A stretch of 64,000 bases of DNA from Marthasterias glacialis (GCA_911728455.2 OU452227.1:18678110-18742109), one strand, 5' to 3'. Shown: positions 35,345-46,800, counted from the first letter of the stretch. The notes: generated by a model not told the origin, from the sequence alone. Numbers and translations are program-made.

Positions 35345-35545
35345 TCACAGTATCAGCAACAGCAACAACAGCAACACCAATGGCAACAGCAACGGCAACG
35401 ACAACAGCAACGGCAATTGCAATGGCTGTGGCGGCGGCGGCAGCAATGGCGGTGGCGGTGGCAGTAGTGGTAGTGGTAGTGGTAGTAGTAGTAGTAGTAG
35501 TAGTAATAGTAGTAGTAGTAATAATAGTAATAATGATAATAATAA
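35345..35545. repeat. Mixed trinucleotide tract
   Basis: About 200 bp of trinucleotide repeats that shift along their length from CAG/CAA to CGG/TGG, then TAG and AAT. It abuts the 3' end of a reverse SINE S2 copy. Long open frames here (poly-Leu, poly-Val, poly-Tyr) follow from the repeat. Confidence 0.8.
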
Positions 35546-35955
35546 TAACAATACGCAGTTATTATATAGCGCTTTATCACACACAAAGGGTGTCTCAAAG
35601 TGCTCAGTATTTTTTCCTGCAAGGTACGTGGAGTTACGCTTTTGAAGTAAGAGATCTGTTCCTTTACAAGGCATCATGAAATGCTTTACAAGGTGCTGTG
35701 GTGCAATCTGCAGCCAATCAAACCAGAAACACCGGGGTGAACCCCTTCTCTTTGGGATAAGTGCACTGGGTTCTTGGACTTCCATTACACAACACACAGG
35801 TCCTATGGCTTTACGTCCCATCCGAAGGCCGCAGCAATAATGGTTAAGTGTCTTGCTTAAGGATACAAGTGTTAAGAGGGACCCACACTCTGCTGAATCA
35901 GAAACACCAGAGCTTGAGTCCGGTGATCTTATCCGCTTGGCCAAGACACGCCACA
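35545..35955 (-). mobile_element. tRNA-derived SINE, family S2, reverse
   Basis: Reverse complement of the S2 body (caatacgcagttattatatagcgc tail, cttggccaagaca head). Its tail runs into the trinucleotide tract at 35,345-35,545. Confidence 0.62.
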
Positions 35956-36064
35956 GTAAGACTATTAGCCATTTTGAGATGATGGACATATTACTGTCAC
36001 ACTTGTTGATTTGGGTGAATTTGTCTGTTTATACCCAATTTGTCTGTGAATTTGTCTGCTATCT

Positions 36065-36540
36065 AATGCTTCGTTTCACCCACACAAAGACCAAAAAAGG
36101 TCTTGAATATTTTGGCCTTTATTGCCAGTTGAGAGGCAGTTTTTGTGTAATCCCCAATTCAAGACCTTTGTCCTTTTGTTCTCACAGAAGAGGATTAGGA
36201 GACATCCAGAGGCTTCCATCATTGTTTATTAATTGTTTTTTGGCTCAATGCAGTTAAGTCCAAGTGAGCCGGGAATCGAGCCATGGTTCCGGGTTTAATA
36301 CCACTCCTATGCCATAGGTAAAGGCCAATGTTTTGCAAGAATTTGACATTTTCTTGGTTTGAGAACACAAAAAAGAACAATCCAATAAAGATAATCTTTG
36401 TTCTCTTGACATTGTCAAGTCAGGGTTTCTTTGTGCCAGCGATACCCCCAAGGAAAAATGATTCTGGCAATTCTGCCAAAAGAATCCTGCCAGGGGGACG
36501 GGAACAAAACAAAAGAATCCCAGCGGCAACTAGTTCCCAT
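36065..36540. repeat. Dispersed repeat R1, copy 2
   Basis: Second copy of the repeat at 23,090-23,625, in the intron between EGF6 and EGF7. It lacks the G/C-rich insertion. Confidence 0.5.
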
Positions 36541-36668
36541 TTGTTATTTTTATACTTATGTTCAGTCCAGACCCCATGGGCATGGGGAGTTACTCTAATC
36601 CATATGGATTAGTTTGCCACAATAATGGTTATAGAGTAAAAAACTTCATACAACATTTGTAAACTTAC

Positions 36669-36797
36669 CAATTTCACAGGTAGTTCCAGAGAATGGCTCC
36701 TGACACTGGCAAATGTACCGTGTAAAATCTACTGAGTTTAAACACAGTCCATCGTTCAAACAGGGATTTGAATCACAGGGAGGCACAGCATTGCTAT
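36669..36797 (-). CDS. Gene A exon 9: EGF6
   Basis: 129-bp phase 1-1 exon, with S-N-A-V-P-P-C upstream of the first Cys, C-L-N-D-G-L-C, then Y-I-C-Q-C and F-S-G-T-T-C-E. Donor gtaagt. It is a close sister of EGF7 (35,094-35,222), with the same linker S-N-A-V. Confidence 0.85.
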
Positions 36798-36979
36798 CTG
36801 TGAATTCAAAAAAATGTATCATATTTTTATCAACTAAGGGGCCGTTCACAGTTATTGTCACTTTCACAAGTGTACAAACTGAACGCTGGGTAGGGGAGCT
36901 GGGGGAGGGGGGTCTGTGACCCGTGTTTGCTTGCCTAATTTAATAAATTGTTGATTTAATAAATTGTTGATTTGTCAAT

Positions 36980-38895
36980 TTGTCTCATGCCAGTAACCGA
37001 TGGCTAAACTCACAGTAAGATTGTTGATTTGGACAAATCGTTGGGGATTAGAATCTAGTGCCAGCCATCCTCACTCCTAGCAATCATATTGCATGTCATA
37101 CAGTTGCCGTCACCTGCATGAATCGACAGTAGAATTCGACTTCAAATCAAGTTCTTGTAGGGACTGTATAGCCCTAATTTCCCTCCCTCAGCCGGGCCCA
37201 ATTCATGGCTCTGCTTACTACGGCATTCTGCGCTTCTGAACACAAAATAGTGTGAAAGAATTCACCAATTTCTTTTGTACACATTTAGGAGGGGGGAGGG
37301 GGTTTGCATGAGGTTGTCTAAGAGACCATAGCAGCCGCAAGCGGCTTTTACCAAAGTGCCTACAGCAGCAACAAATGGCCGAAAGATTTGAAATACTTCC
37401 ACTCATTCAAAACTGTCAAAGAAATTAAAGGTTGGCCTTAATTGACATTTTCCAATGTTTGCCATATTAACATAGAACAATTTATAAAAAATTACAATAT
37501 ATTTCTATATTTTTTTACACACGGAACTTGACTCCCTAAAATGCAGAAGACCCAGTTTCGATCAGTGTGCTATGAGAAGACACGGTTTTGACCAATATGC
37601 TCTGAGAAGAACTGGTTTTGACCAGTGTGCTATGTGAAGAGCCAATTTTGACCAATGTAATCTGAGCTCTGAGAAGAACCCGGCCATTGCCAGTTTCAAC
37701 TAGGGAGCTGTGAGAAGACCCAGTTTTACCAGTGTGCTTTGTGAAGAGTCGGTTTTGACCAGTGTGCTCTGATAAGAGCTGCTTTCGACCAATGTGCTCT
37801 GTTCTGTCTTCAAAGAATCTGTACAGTTTCAAGTTCTGTTTAGGATGCACATGTACCTTAAAATGAGCTTTCAGCATATAAATTGAGGTAAAGACAGCCA
37901 CATGTTTTTTTAAATGAACGGAAGCCAGAATATAACTGTAACATACACATAAAGGGTGAAGAAGGGAGTGAAACATTTCACCAGCATCATACTAATAACC
38001 CAATAATAATAAACTAAATCTAAAGACACTCAAAACTCAGTAAAAATAACATGCAAAATGAACAAATCTAAAGAAGTGTCAGATCAATCAATAAGAAAAT
38101 ACAAAATGTATATAAATAAGAACTGCACATTAAAATTGAAATTACTAGAGGAATGTAGAGATTCTGCAACTAAAAAACTTTGATTTATAATAGTATAAAT
38201 TTGTGAAATAGACCAGAGAATATGTCAAGACACTGACACAGCTTTCATTGCAATCTGATTCTGACAGGCAACACACTAAAGGGGACTACTTGTCTAGCAT
38301 TAGCTTAGCAGTTTCACAAAAGGTTGTAACCTTTTTTTTAAGTACCTGAAACCACCCACAAATGTTTCAACATGTGAAGGGACATGTAGGCTTATACTGA
38401 AATTAATTTGGGTAAAATAGAATTATTACTGTTTTAACCACTCTCAAATTTCATTTTTATGCAGGTAGATCTTTCCCTCCAGTTTTGATGAAACACGCTT
38501 CCAAAATACCACAGTGCAACGCATTTATTGTACTGTTATGGTGCACACAATGCAAATAAGATGTGATCACGTAACCTGAGGTGGTGTTGAAAACTATCAG
38601 CTACGCATAAGACATGGGAAGACTCATACTGATGGACCGCAATCGTCCTTATTTTCGGTAAATAAAGAACCGAAAGTTCAAAAACACATCAAAAGTATGC
38701 ATTTTTTTTATGTCATCTTGCACACAGGCTTGAAAGTAGTTTTGCTTCACAAAGAAAAAAGTTTCAACTCATTTAATACTGAGAAGGGAAACTTGTTTAA
38801 TTTTAAACAAATTTGGAATGAAAATAGCAGAACAACTGGGTATTCGTTCACGAATACAATTGAGCTCTAGTTATTACTATTATTATTATTATTAT
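36980..38895. other. Intron between EGF5 and EGF6
   Basis: About 1.9 kb with the minisatellite described separately. The rest is AT-rich sequence in which no gene, SINE or hairpin is recognised. Confidence 0.5.
37548..37800. repeat. 33-bp minisatellite
   Basis: About eight diverged units of the type gaagacnnggttttgaccagtgtgctctga. In the minus frame this gives an 11-residue repeat (for example S-S-H-S-T-L-V-K-T-G-S); no coding evidence otherwise. Confidence 0.65.
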
Positions 38896-38904
38896 TGCAC
38901 TAAC

Positions 38905-39018
38905 CTGCCTCACACTGACTTCCTGTGTAACCAGTTGGACACTGACACTGGTAAGCATTCACTAAATCACTGCATAGTCCTCCATTGAAACACGGTGTGC
39001 TTGCACATTCATTGGTAT
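38905..39018 (-). CDS. Gene A exon 8: EGF5 (calcium-binding type)
   Basis: 114-bp EGF exon, D-T-N-E-C start, six cysteines, end C-E-A-G, phase 1-1. A short (AAT)n tract lies 8 nt past the donor, as in EGF1-EGF3. Flanking intron sequence (39,060-39,330) repeats at 41,040-41,310, so exon and intron were duplicated together. Confidence 0.85.
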
Positions 39019-39410
39019 CTAACACACAAAGATGGAACAGATTTATTATGGGTCTCCATTCAGTTGAGGTCCTCCATTGCAATTTCAGAAGGAGAAAAAA
39101 TTACAACATCACATCAAAATGTCTTCCCATCAAATTCAGGCCTGATACTTCACAGAGGCAATGGCGGCAATTGCCTCCATGCTCCTGGACATTTCCTTGG
39201 TGCCCTTTGAAATTCCTTGATAATTATTTCAATTTCCTTCATAGAGGTAGACTTTACCACAGAAAACTGCCCTACCCCTCTAAGAACAAAGCACCCATGC
39301 AAGCTTGCAAATTCTATGTTTCTTTTTGCTAAAATAGAATACTTTGGAGAAGATGGTATGACATCAAAACTCATCTCACACTCTTGTTTTTAAATTTAGT
39401 GAAATCTTGG

Positions 39411-39519
39411 ATAAAAGGCCTTCCTTGGTAACCAGTTTGACACTGACACTGGTAAGCATTCACTAAATCAATGCATAGTCCTCCATTCAAATACGGTGTA
39501 CTTACACATTCATTGGTAT
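39411..39519 (-). pseudogene. Gene A degenerate EGF4 exon
   Basis: It matches the sister exons through Y-Q-C-Q-C, but the second Cys is Tyr (T-P-Y-L-N-G-G). After T-G-Y-Q-G the homology switches to sequence resembling the intron near 42,935-42,970. The final S-Q-C-E-A-G and the gttagt donor are missing, and reading on reaches TGA near 39,371. The acceptor is preserved. It is probably skipped in mRNA. If used without a donor, it would end translation after the first EGF repeats. Confidence 0.7.
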
Positions 39520-40755
39520 CTAACACACAAAGATGGAACGGACTTATTATGGGTCTCAATTCTTTGGAGGTCCTCCATATGTGTGCATGAAGTTCGAGTG
39601 CCGAATCGCTGATGGCAATTAACCGCAACAAGTGTTTGAAATAAAAAAATCTGCCCCATGAACAAGATGGCATATAAATTAACAACTACTGTGGTAGTTC
39701 TTATTGAAACTGATTCCCGAGTCCACACCAAGATCAGAACCTCCATTCACACTTTACTGAAATCCCAAGGCTTGCCTTGCCTTCAGTGGGAAAAACAAAC
39801 CTTTCATACCAAAATCTGTACCATAGATTTGTAGGCTGTTTGTTTAATGAGTGTTTAAATTTACTCTCAAAAAGTATTTAATTTTATCACACAATTTTTT
39901 CCCACTTTCCCAATTTTTAAATCACCCTTAAATTTCCATCAAAAAATGGATGGAAGAAGTTAGCTACATTTTCCGTCCATTTTTTTCATTGAAACTGGAG
40001 AGCATTTAAAAAACCAATACTAGTAATCAACTCAAACTATTTTCAGCCTGTGAGTCCATTCAAATGTTGAAAAACTTTTGGGTGGTTTCAAGTATTTGAG
40101 CAAAAGTTACAATCGTTGTAAAAAACTGCTAAGGTGATGGCAGAAAAGTGGCACACTTTATTGTGTTTCTTGTCTTATGGCAACTAACAGAGGTGAGAGT
40201 CAATGGTGACAAAAAGGTCTGAAACTAGGAACCACATTTCATGTTGAAATAATGGCATATGTTGAAATAATGGCATTTCAACCTTTTGGTAACTCCTTGA
40301 GTTATAGATTCCAAGAAGCTCTTGGGGCTAGTCTCCTCAGTGCTAAAAAAAGTACAACAAATAGCAGGATTACTCTATATATGAAGAAAACAACAGCTTC
40401 ACATTTTCATTTCAGATAAAAGACTGAAATTTCTCATCTACGATTTAAGGATGATGTGGAACGGGGAAGATTGTTTTATTCGTGTCGCGAAGTGCAGTGA
40501 AACAGCTCTCGTTTCCGTTAAAGTTTCTTTTTTTCCCTTAATTTTCAGCGTTCCGGAAGTGCATTAACAATGCACATGTTTCGTTCTACAAGCGATTTTG
40601 CACATGTGCTTAAATGCGATTCAAATGAAACTTTAGGGAATAAAAGGCAACAGTGCAATGGTGTGCATAGTGCAGTGACGTCATGATGACGTCATCACTA
40701 GCAACTGTGTTTTTACTAACTCGCGTGATAATTGTATTTTTTTAAAGTAATTTTT

Positions 40756-40876
<121 letters not shown>

Positions 40877-40882
40877 GCACTA

Positions 40883-41080
<198 letters not shown>

Positions 41081-41712
41081 TTACAACATCACATAAAAAT
41101 GTCTTCCCATCAAATTCAGGCCTGATACTTCACAGAGGCAATGGAGGCAATTGTCTCCATACTCTTGGACATTTCCTTGGTGCCCTTTGAAATTCCTTGA
41201 TAATTATTTCAATTTCCCTCATAGAGGTAGACTTTACCACAGAAAACTGCCCTGCCCCTCTAAGAACAAAGCACCCATGCAAGCTTGCAAATTCTATGTT
41301 TCCAGTATAAGCCTGCATGTCCATTCAAATGTTGAAACAGTTTTGGGTGGTTTCAGGCACTTGAACAAAAGTTACAACTATTGGAAAAACTGCTAAGGTG
41401 ATGACAGAAAAGTGTCAAACTTTATTGTGTTATGCCAATTAACAGAGGCGAGAGTCAATGGTGATGAAAAGGACACTAGAACAAAAAGTGTATGAGTAAT
41501 GTTGAAATGGTGGCATTTCCACTTTTTGGAAACTCCTGGAGTTTAAAGATTCCAAGAGGCTTTTGGGGCAAGACTACTCAGTGTTAAAAAAGTACATCAA
41601 ATAGCAGGATTTTTTTATACATGAAGAAAACAACTGCTTCACAGTTTAATTTCAGATAAAAGACTGAAATTTCTCATCTCATGTAGGATGTGGAACGGGG
41701 AAGATTGTTTTA

Positions 41713-42124
41713 TTCATGTTGTGGCCGAGAGGTGAAGTGCACTGGACTCAAGCTCTAGTGTTTCTGATCAGCAGAGCGTGGGTTCGAGTCCAGGTTTTAA
41801 CATTTGTGTCCTTAAACAAGACAATTAACCATTGTTGCTGCGTCGTTCAGATGGGACATAAAGCTGTTGGTCCCGTCTGTGTGTGTAATGCACGTAAAAC
41901 AACCCAGTACACTTGTCTTTAAGAGAAGGGGTTTGCCCTGGTGTTTTCTGGTATGGTTGGCTGCAGATTGCGCCACAGCACCTTGTAAACTGTTACATTG
42001 GTCAATTTTGTACATAGCTCTGTATACCTTTTAAAAAACAATAATGAGTGCTTTGAGACGCCCTCAGGTGTAATAAAGCACTGTATAAGAACTGCGTATT
42101 ATTATTTTTATTATCATTATTATT
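41713..42124 (+). mobile_element. tRNA-derived SINE, family S2, full length
   Basis: Head gtggccgagaggtgaagtgc (box A) and gggttcgagtcc (box B), a body with cccagtacacttgtc and ggttggctgcagattg, and a 3' end of agcactgtataagaactg followed by ATT repeats. The tail ends 8 nt from the EGF2 donor. Confidence 0.7.
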
Positions 42125-42132
42125 GCACTAGC

Positions 42133-42246
42133 CTGTCTCACAATGAATTCCTGTGTAACCAAGTGGACACTGACACTGGTAAGCATTCACCAAGTCAATG
42201 CATAGTCCTCCATTGAAACACGGTGTGCTTCCACATTTACTGATAT
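42133..42246 (-). CDS. Gene A exon 5: EGF2 with a GC splice donor
   Basis: 114-bp EGF exon with six cysteines. The usual D-x-N-E-C start has become D-I-S-K-C, so a calcium ligand (Glu) is lost. The donor reads ACAG|gctagt, where the sister exons have GCAG|gttagt. Either this is a GC-AG intron or the exon is spliced poorly. The reading frame is intact, and a SINE tail follows the donor as in EGF1. Confidence 0.65.
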
Positions 42247-42384
42247 CTAGCACACAAAGATGGAATAGATTTATTATGGGTCTCAATTCCTTTGAGATCC
42301 TACATGGCAATTTCAGAAGAACACAAATGGCTTCTCATCAAATTCAGGCCTGATACTTCATGGAGGCAATTGGACACGCGTGTG

Positions 42385-42622
42385 TGTGTGTAATGCACGT
42401 AAAACAACCCAGTACGTACACTTGTCTTTAAGAGAAGGGGTTTGCCCTGGTGTTTTCCGGTATGGTTGGCTGCAGATTGAGCCACAGCACCTTGTAAACT
42501 GTTACATGGTGATATGTACATAAATGGGTCAATTCCGCGTACCTTTTAAGAAACAACATTGAGTGTTTTGAGATGCCTCAGGTGTGATAAAGCACTGTAT
42601 AAGAACTGTGTATTATTATGAT
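42385..42622 (+). mobile_element. tRNA-derived SINE, family S2, 5'-truncated
   Basis: Body and tail of the same family without the tRNA head, ending 8 nt from the EGF1 donor. It shares this position with the full copy at EGF2, so the insertion predates the exon duplication. Confidence 0.65.
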
Positions 42623-42634
42623 TGTTGCACTAAC

Positions 42635-42748
42635 CTGCCTCACACTGATTTCCTTCGTAACCAGTTGGACACTGACACTGGTAAGCATTCACTAAATCAA
42701 TGCATAGTCCTCCATTCAAACACGGTGTGTTTACACATTCATTTGTAT
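42635..42748 (-). CDS. Gene A exon 4: EGF1 (calcium-binding type)
   Basis: 114-bp phase 1-1 exon with six cysteines, starting D-T-N-E-C and ending C-E-A-G, with L-N-G-G-L-C and Y-Q-C-Q-C inside. The D-x-N-E-C start is typical of calcium-binding EGF domains. The donor GCAG|gttagt is followed after 8 nt by the A/T tail of a SINE. It is the first of five near-identical EGF exons produced by local duplication. Confidence 0.85.
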
Positions 42749-43411
42749 CTAACACACAAAGATGGAACGGATTTATTATGGGTCTCAATTCTTTGGAGGT
42801 CCTCCATTGCATTTGCAGAAGAAAACAAATCCCAAGTCACACACAAAATAAGTCTTCTCACCAAATTCTGTGTTTCTTTTTGAAAAACGGAACAATTTGG
42901 AGGACATTGTATGATCTAAAAACTCATGTCACATTTTTTAAAATTAGTGACGTCTTGGATAAGAGGCCTAGTTTTATGGGTGGGCAATTTTTGCTAGCTA
43001 CGTTATTAAAATGATATTCGTGAGAAGCAACTTAATTTACCCCTTTAATATTCCATGGCCGAATCTTATGTCAACAGGTTTGGACATCACAGTCAAATAT
43101 CTGTAATCTATAATTTTCATGAAAATAATTCAATTCTCAGTATCAGCAGTGTAATGGAGACTGGCTGTCTGATGGGCTAGATCAGACAGTGAGAGATAGT
43201 GTCCAATAACAAACACAACTCTTTTACGTCTTTCATTTTATGCGGTTTTGTAACACAAGACTTATTCCTTACTGGGGCGCTAGTACGACAGATAATGTCA
43301 AAATCTCAAAAAAGGAGTACAGCGCCCCAGGGAATACTGGATCTAGTCTAGGTCTGGGATAGAACACCACCACACTTCATCTACACTTTTTGGTGCTTTT
43401 TTCCTACTTAC

Positions 43412-43479
43412 CTTGTTGTCTACTGACTGACACCTGCAGATTAACCCAATATGTGGTAAAGTTGTGGACCGCTGAAGCT
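43412..43479 (-). CDS. Gene A exon 3: Reeler C-terminal strand
   Basis: A small 68-bp exon between acceptor tcgtgtag and donor AAG|gtaagt. It encodes A-S-A-V-H-N-F-T-T-Y-W-V-N-L, matching the closing strand of Reeler domains (a hydrophobic stretch ending in W-V-x-L). It begins with one base completing the exon 2 codon and ends in phase 1, so it splices in frame into EGF1 (Asp-Thr-Asn-Glu-Cys). This exon is the bridge between the Reeler and EGF parts of the gene. Confidence 0.7.
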
Positions 43480-43536
43480 CTACACGAAAATCAATCAAAA
43501 CAAACACATTTAGTGATAAAATTCATTATCAACGCT

Positions 43537-43660
43537 AGCCCCACTTCTATTACTACTAGCTACTAAGTAGTATTAGAAGTGGGGCTGTGGCAAAGGACTG
43601 TGACTGTGGCGAAGGATTTTAAACATCGGTTCAACTGATGCTTAAAATCCTTTGCCAGAC
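43537..43660. repeat. Cluster of hairpins in gene A intron 2
   Basis: agccccacttctattactac pairs with gtagtattagaagtggggct (43,537-43,586), and gcgaaggattttaa pairs with ttaaaatcctttgcc (43,609-43,656). Confidence 0.7.
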
Positions 43661-43715
43661 TTAAGTGCCAGGTGGTAGTGGGGCTATATCAACGCCACAG
43701 CACAGCCACAGTATA

Positions 43716-44526
43716 CAATAGACCGATTGCGCGACAATGTTTACATGCGGTCACGTGACCCCCTATCGGGTATGACGTCATACAGCTGGTGAAAAAATAC
43801 GTGTAAAGAGATAAGCCGTGACACAGAGTGAGTTCGAAAACAGTCGATTATACTTTCGTTAAGCGATGAATTAGTTAATCAGCCCCTTTATTTAAAGTAG
43901 TATGGTGTGGCATTAATTTAAATCACATCTCTTTTTCATAATTTAACATAATTCTTCTGAAAAGAGGTTTTTTAAGCCATGCACTACCAGCGTCGGACGA
44001 CCATTATGTAGCCACCCGTCTGTTATTTTGTTTGTAATGTTGGCCTAAATCACTGTAAAAAAAAGGATAAACAACCAATGGAAAAGTGAGCATTAATACC
44101 TAGCCTTGCAAGTTGCAGAATTTCAAATAGGCAAAGGAATCACACAGTTTTGGAAAGCAATTTCTTTGGAGCATTTCAGCTTCAAAACTTTGAAATTTTT
44201 GTGTTGAAAAGTGTGTGGTGATCGCGGTCGTCTGGCCTAACGTTCCGTCGTGCGCTGTACACATCGTGCACATTTATACATTACTTTTACAATTTTCAAG
44301 ACTTGCTGGAACTGTCCTTACTGGCTTTATTCAGCCACTTGAAGGTCTTTGGTACAAACTCTGGAATACGTTTCACAGATTTCGAGCAAAAAAAGCCTTG
44401 ATCGAATTAACTAAATGCATTAATCATCATGTACCGTACCACCCTTTCCTATGGAGGATTACGTGTGTGTTTACATTTTTAACCCAACAGGGGTCATGTG
44501 ACGTAGGTCGCGCAATCGGTCTATTG
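43716..44526. mobile_element. Inverted-repeat element in gene A intron 2
   Basis: Ends caatagaccgattgcgcgac and gtcgcgcaatcggtctattg are inverted copies, with tcacgtgaccc / gggtcatgtga just inside. About 810 bp, no transposase frame, so a non-autonomous DNA element. Confidence 0.65.
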
Positions 44527-44540
44527 TTGTCAGCTGTGAT

Positions 44541-44826
44541 TACTCCTAGAACTATGAGGTTCGTTCCGCTATCGTCTCCACGAACCTCATAGAATTTATC
44601 ACTTTTTAACAACTTTTAGTTTGCGGAGTGGATTTTCTGGACCCGTGCAACGCTCGATGAGAGTTGAAAGAACACATAGAGCCTAGTTTTGGCGAGATCT
44701 GATTTCAAAAAAGAACTGTAGCCATGTAAACGTGAAGGGCAGAAAGTTTCGAATAGGATTTTGTACATGTCACTCTATGAGGTTCGTGGAGACGATAGCG
44801 GAACGAACCTCATAGTTCTAGGAGTA
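44541..44826. mobile_element. MITE with self-palindromic ends
   Basis: Termini tactcctagaactatgagg / cctcatagttctaggagta. Each arm also contains its own inverted pair (ctatgaggttcgt / acgaacctcatag). gctgtgat flanks it on both sides (44,533-44,540 and 44,830-44,837), which could be a target duplication. Confidence 0.65.
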
Positions 44827-45299
44827 TACGCTGTGATGTGGTCCATGCTGTTTTGGACACCCAAGGGGGCAGCAGATGGCACCCGAGGCGAAGCCGAGGG
44901 TGCCATCGGCCCCCGAGGGTGTCCAAAACAGCATGGACCACATATCACAGCAGACAACAATTATTTTGTTATACTATGGTATTAGATTGCAGGATTGTTA
45001 AAAAGGCCCTTACCAACATAGTTTGCAGACGACAATATTCAATTCAACAAAAGTGCGTCAGTTGCAAATATTTTATCAACCAAAATGTATCAACTGGTCC
45101 CTATATCGCGAGCATCATATCGAAAGTACAATAGCGTGCATAGTACCAGTGGTTGCTTAGTAACCTCTTTCTCAGGTAGTACCGCTAATGTGGTTGTACT
45201 GATGAATGGGGACGATGAAATAATGTTCTGAGAACGATCTAGGTAATGGACACGGCGATGCACGCGGGATAAATTTCTATAACGTATGGTGGCCCTGAA

Positions 45300-45610
45300 G
45301 GGACATCGCACATCGCAAACGTGTGCGCATACGTATGCGATGTCGTGAAACAAATCGCGAATATGTGCGCACACGTATGCAATGTCGTAGAATAAATCGC
45401 GAATATGTGCGCACACGTATGCAATGTCGTGAACCAAATCGCGAATGTGTGCGCACACGTATGCAATGTCGTGAACCAAATCGCGAATGTGTGCGCACAC
45501 GTATGCAATGTCGTGAAACAAATCGCGAATGTGTGCGCACACGGTATGCAATGTCGTGAACCAATTCGCGAATATGTGCGCACTCGTCTGCGAATATATT
45601 CGCGATGTCG
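45300..45610. repeat. 42-bp tandem array, outer left arm
   Basis: About seven 42-bp units (cgcgaatgtgtgcgcacacg + tatgcaatgtcgtgaaccaaat). Spacing measured from the gtatgcaatg motif is exactly 42. Confidence 0.9.
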
Positions 45611-46049
45611 TGAATGTTATTGCATACCATTGTCGCATACCTTTGGGGTGATGTCATAGTTGCGGACAATGTGTTAGTGAACTAGGGAGTATGCAAGTGG
45701 CCCTGGTCCCATTTGTATACCAAAGACATTCAATGCAGGAGCTTGGGTACCAGGCAGGTACATTGTGTGGCCACTCTATAAATATTTGGTTTAAAAAACT
45801 CACACTTTCTTTCTCCGTCTCCTTGTGACGACTCATGATCCCCGACGGACAGTTCAAATTAGCATAAAATAGGCTTACTACAATCAAAAATCAACAGTCA
45901 ATAGCAAGAAAACAGTCATGAATTATGACAGTCACGCGCGAAGATAAATTAGTCTGACCCTATTTATATATGCCTGTACGTCTTGATTCCAGACTTGGTG
46001 CTTCAACCCCCCAGATTAATAGACATTTTATTCAAAGGTATGCGACAAT

Positions 46050-46460
46050 GGTATGCAATTAAATTCACGACATCGCGAATATATTCGCAGACGAGTGCGC
46101 ACATATTCGCGATTTGGTTCACAACATTGCATACGTGTGCGCACATATTCGCGATTTGGTTCACGACATTGCATACGTGTGCGCATATATTCGCGATTTG
46201 GTTCACGACATTGCATACGTGTGCGCACACATTCGCGATTTGTTTCGCGACATTGCATACGTGTGCGCATATATTCGCGATTTGGTTCACGACATTGCAT
46301 ACGTGTGCGCACACATTCGCGATTTGTTTCGCGACATTGCATACGTGTGCGCATATATTCGCGATTTGGTTCACGACATTGCATACGTGTGCGCACACAT
46401 TCGCGAATTGTTTCACGACATTGCATACGTGTGCGCACACGTATGCGATGTGCGATGTCC
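46050..46460. repeat. 42-bp tandem array, inner left arm
   Basis: About nine to ten units in opposite orientation to the outer left arm, so the two arms pair. It has roughly two more units than the inner right arm. Confidence 0.9.
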
Positions 46461-46477
46461 CTTCAGGGTATGGTGGC

Positions 46478-46800
46478 CCTGAAGGGACATCGCACATCGC
46501 ATACGTGTGCGCACACGTATGCAATGTCGTGAAACAATTCGCGAATGTGTGCGCACACGTATGCAATGTCGTGAACCAAATCGCGAATATATGCGCACAC
46601 GTATGCAATGTCGCGAAACAAATCGCGAATGTGTGCGCACACGTATGCAATGTCGTGAACCAAATCGCGAATATATGCGCACACGTATGCAATGTCGTGA
46701 ACCAAATCGCGAATATGTGCGCACACGTATGCAATGTCGTGAACCAAATCGCGAATATGTGCGCACTCGTCTGCGAATATATTCGCGATGTCGTGAATTT
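46478..46800. repeat. 42-bp tandem array, inner right arm
   Basis: About seven to eight units, reverse complement of the inner left arm across the centre at about 46,469. Confidence 0.9.

Noticed and set aside
35345..35989. Poly-Leu, poly-Val and poly-Tyr frames of 89-214 codons
   Set aside because: Produced by the trinucleotide tract and the reverse SINE; no domain and no splice context.
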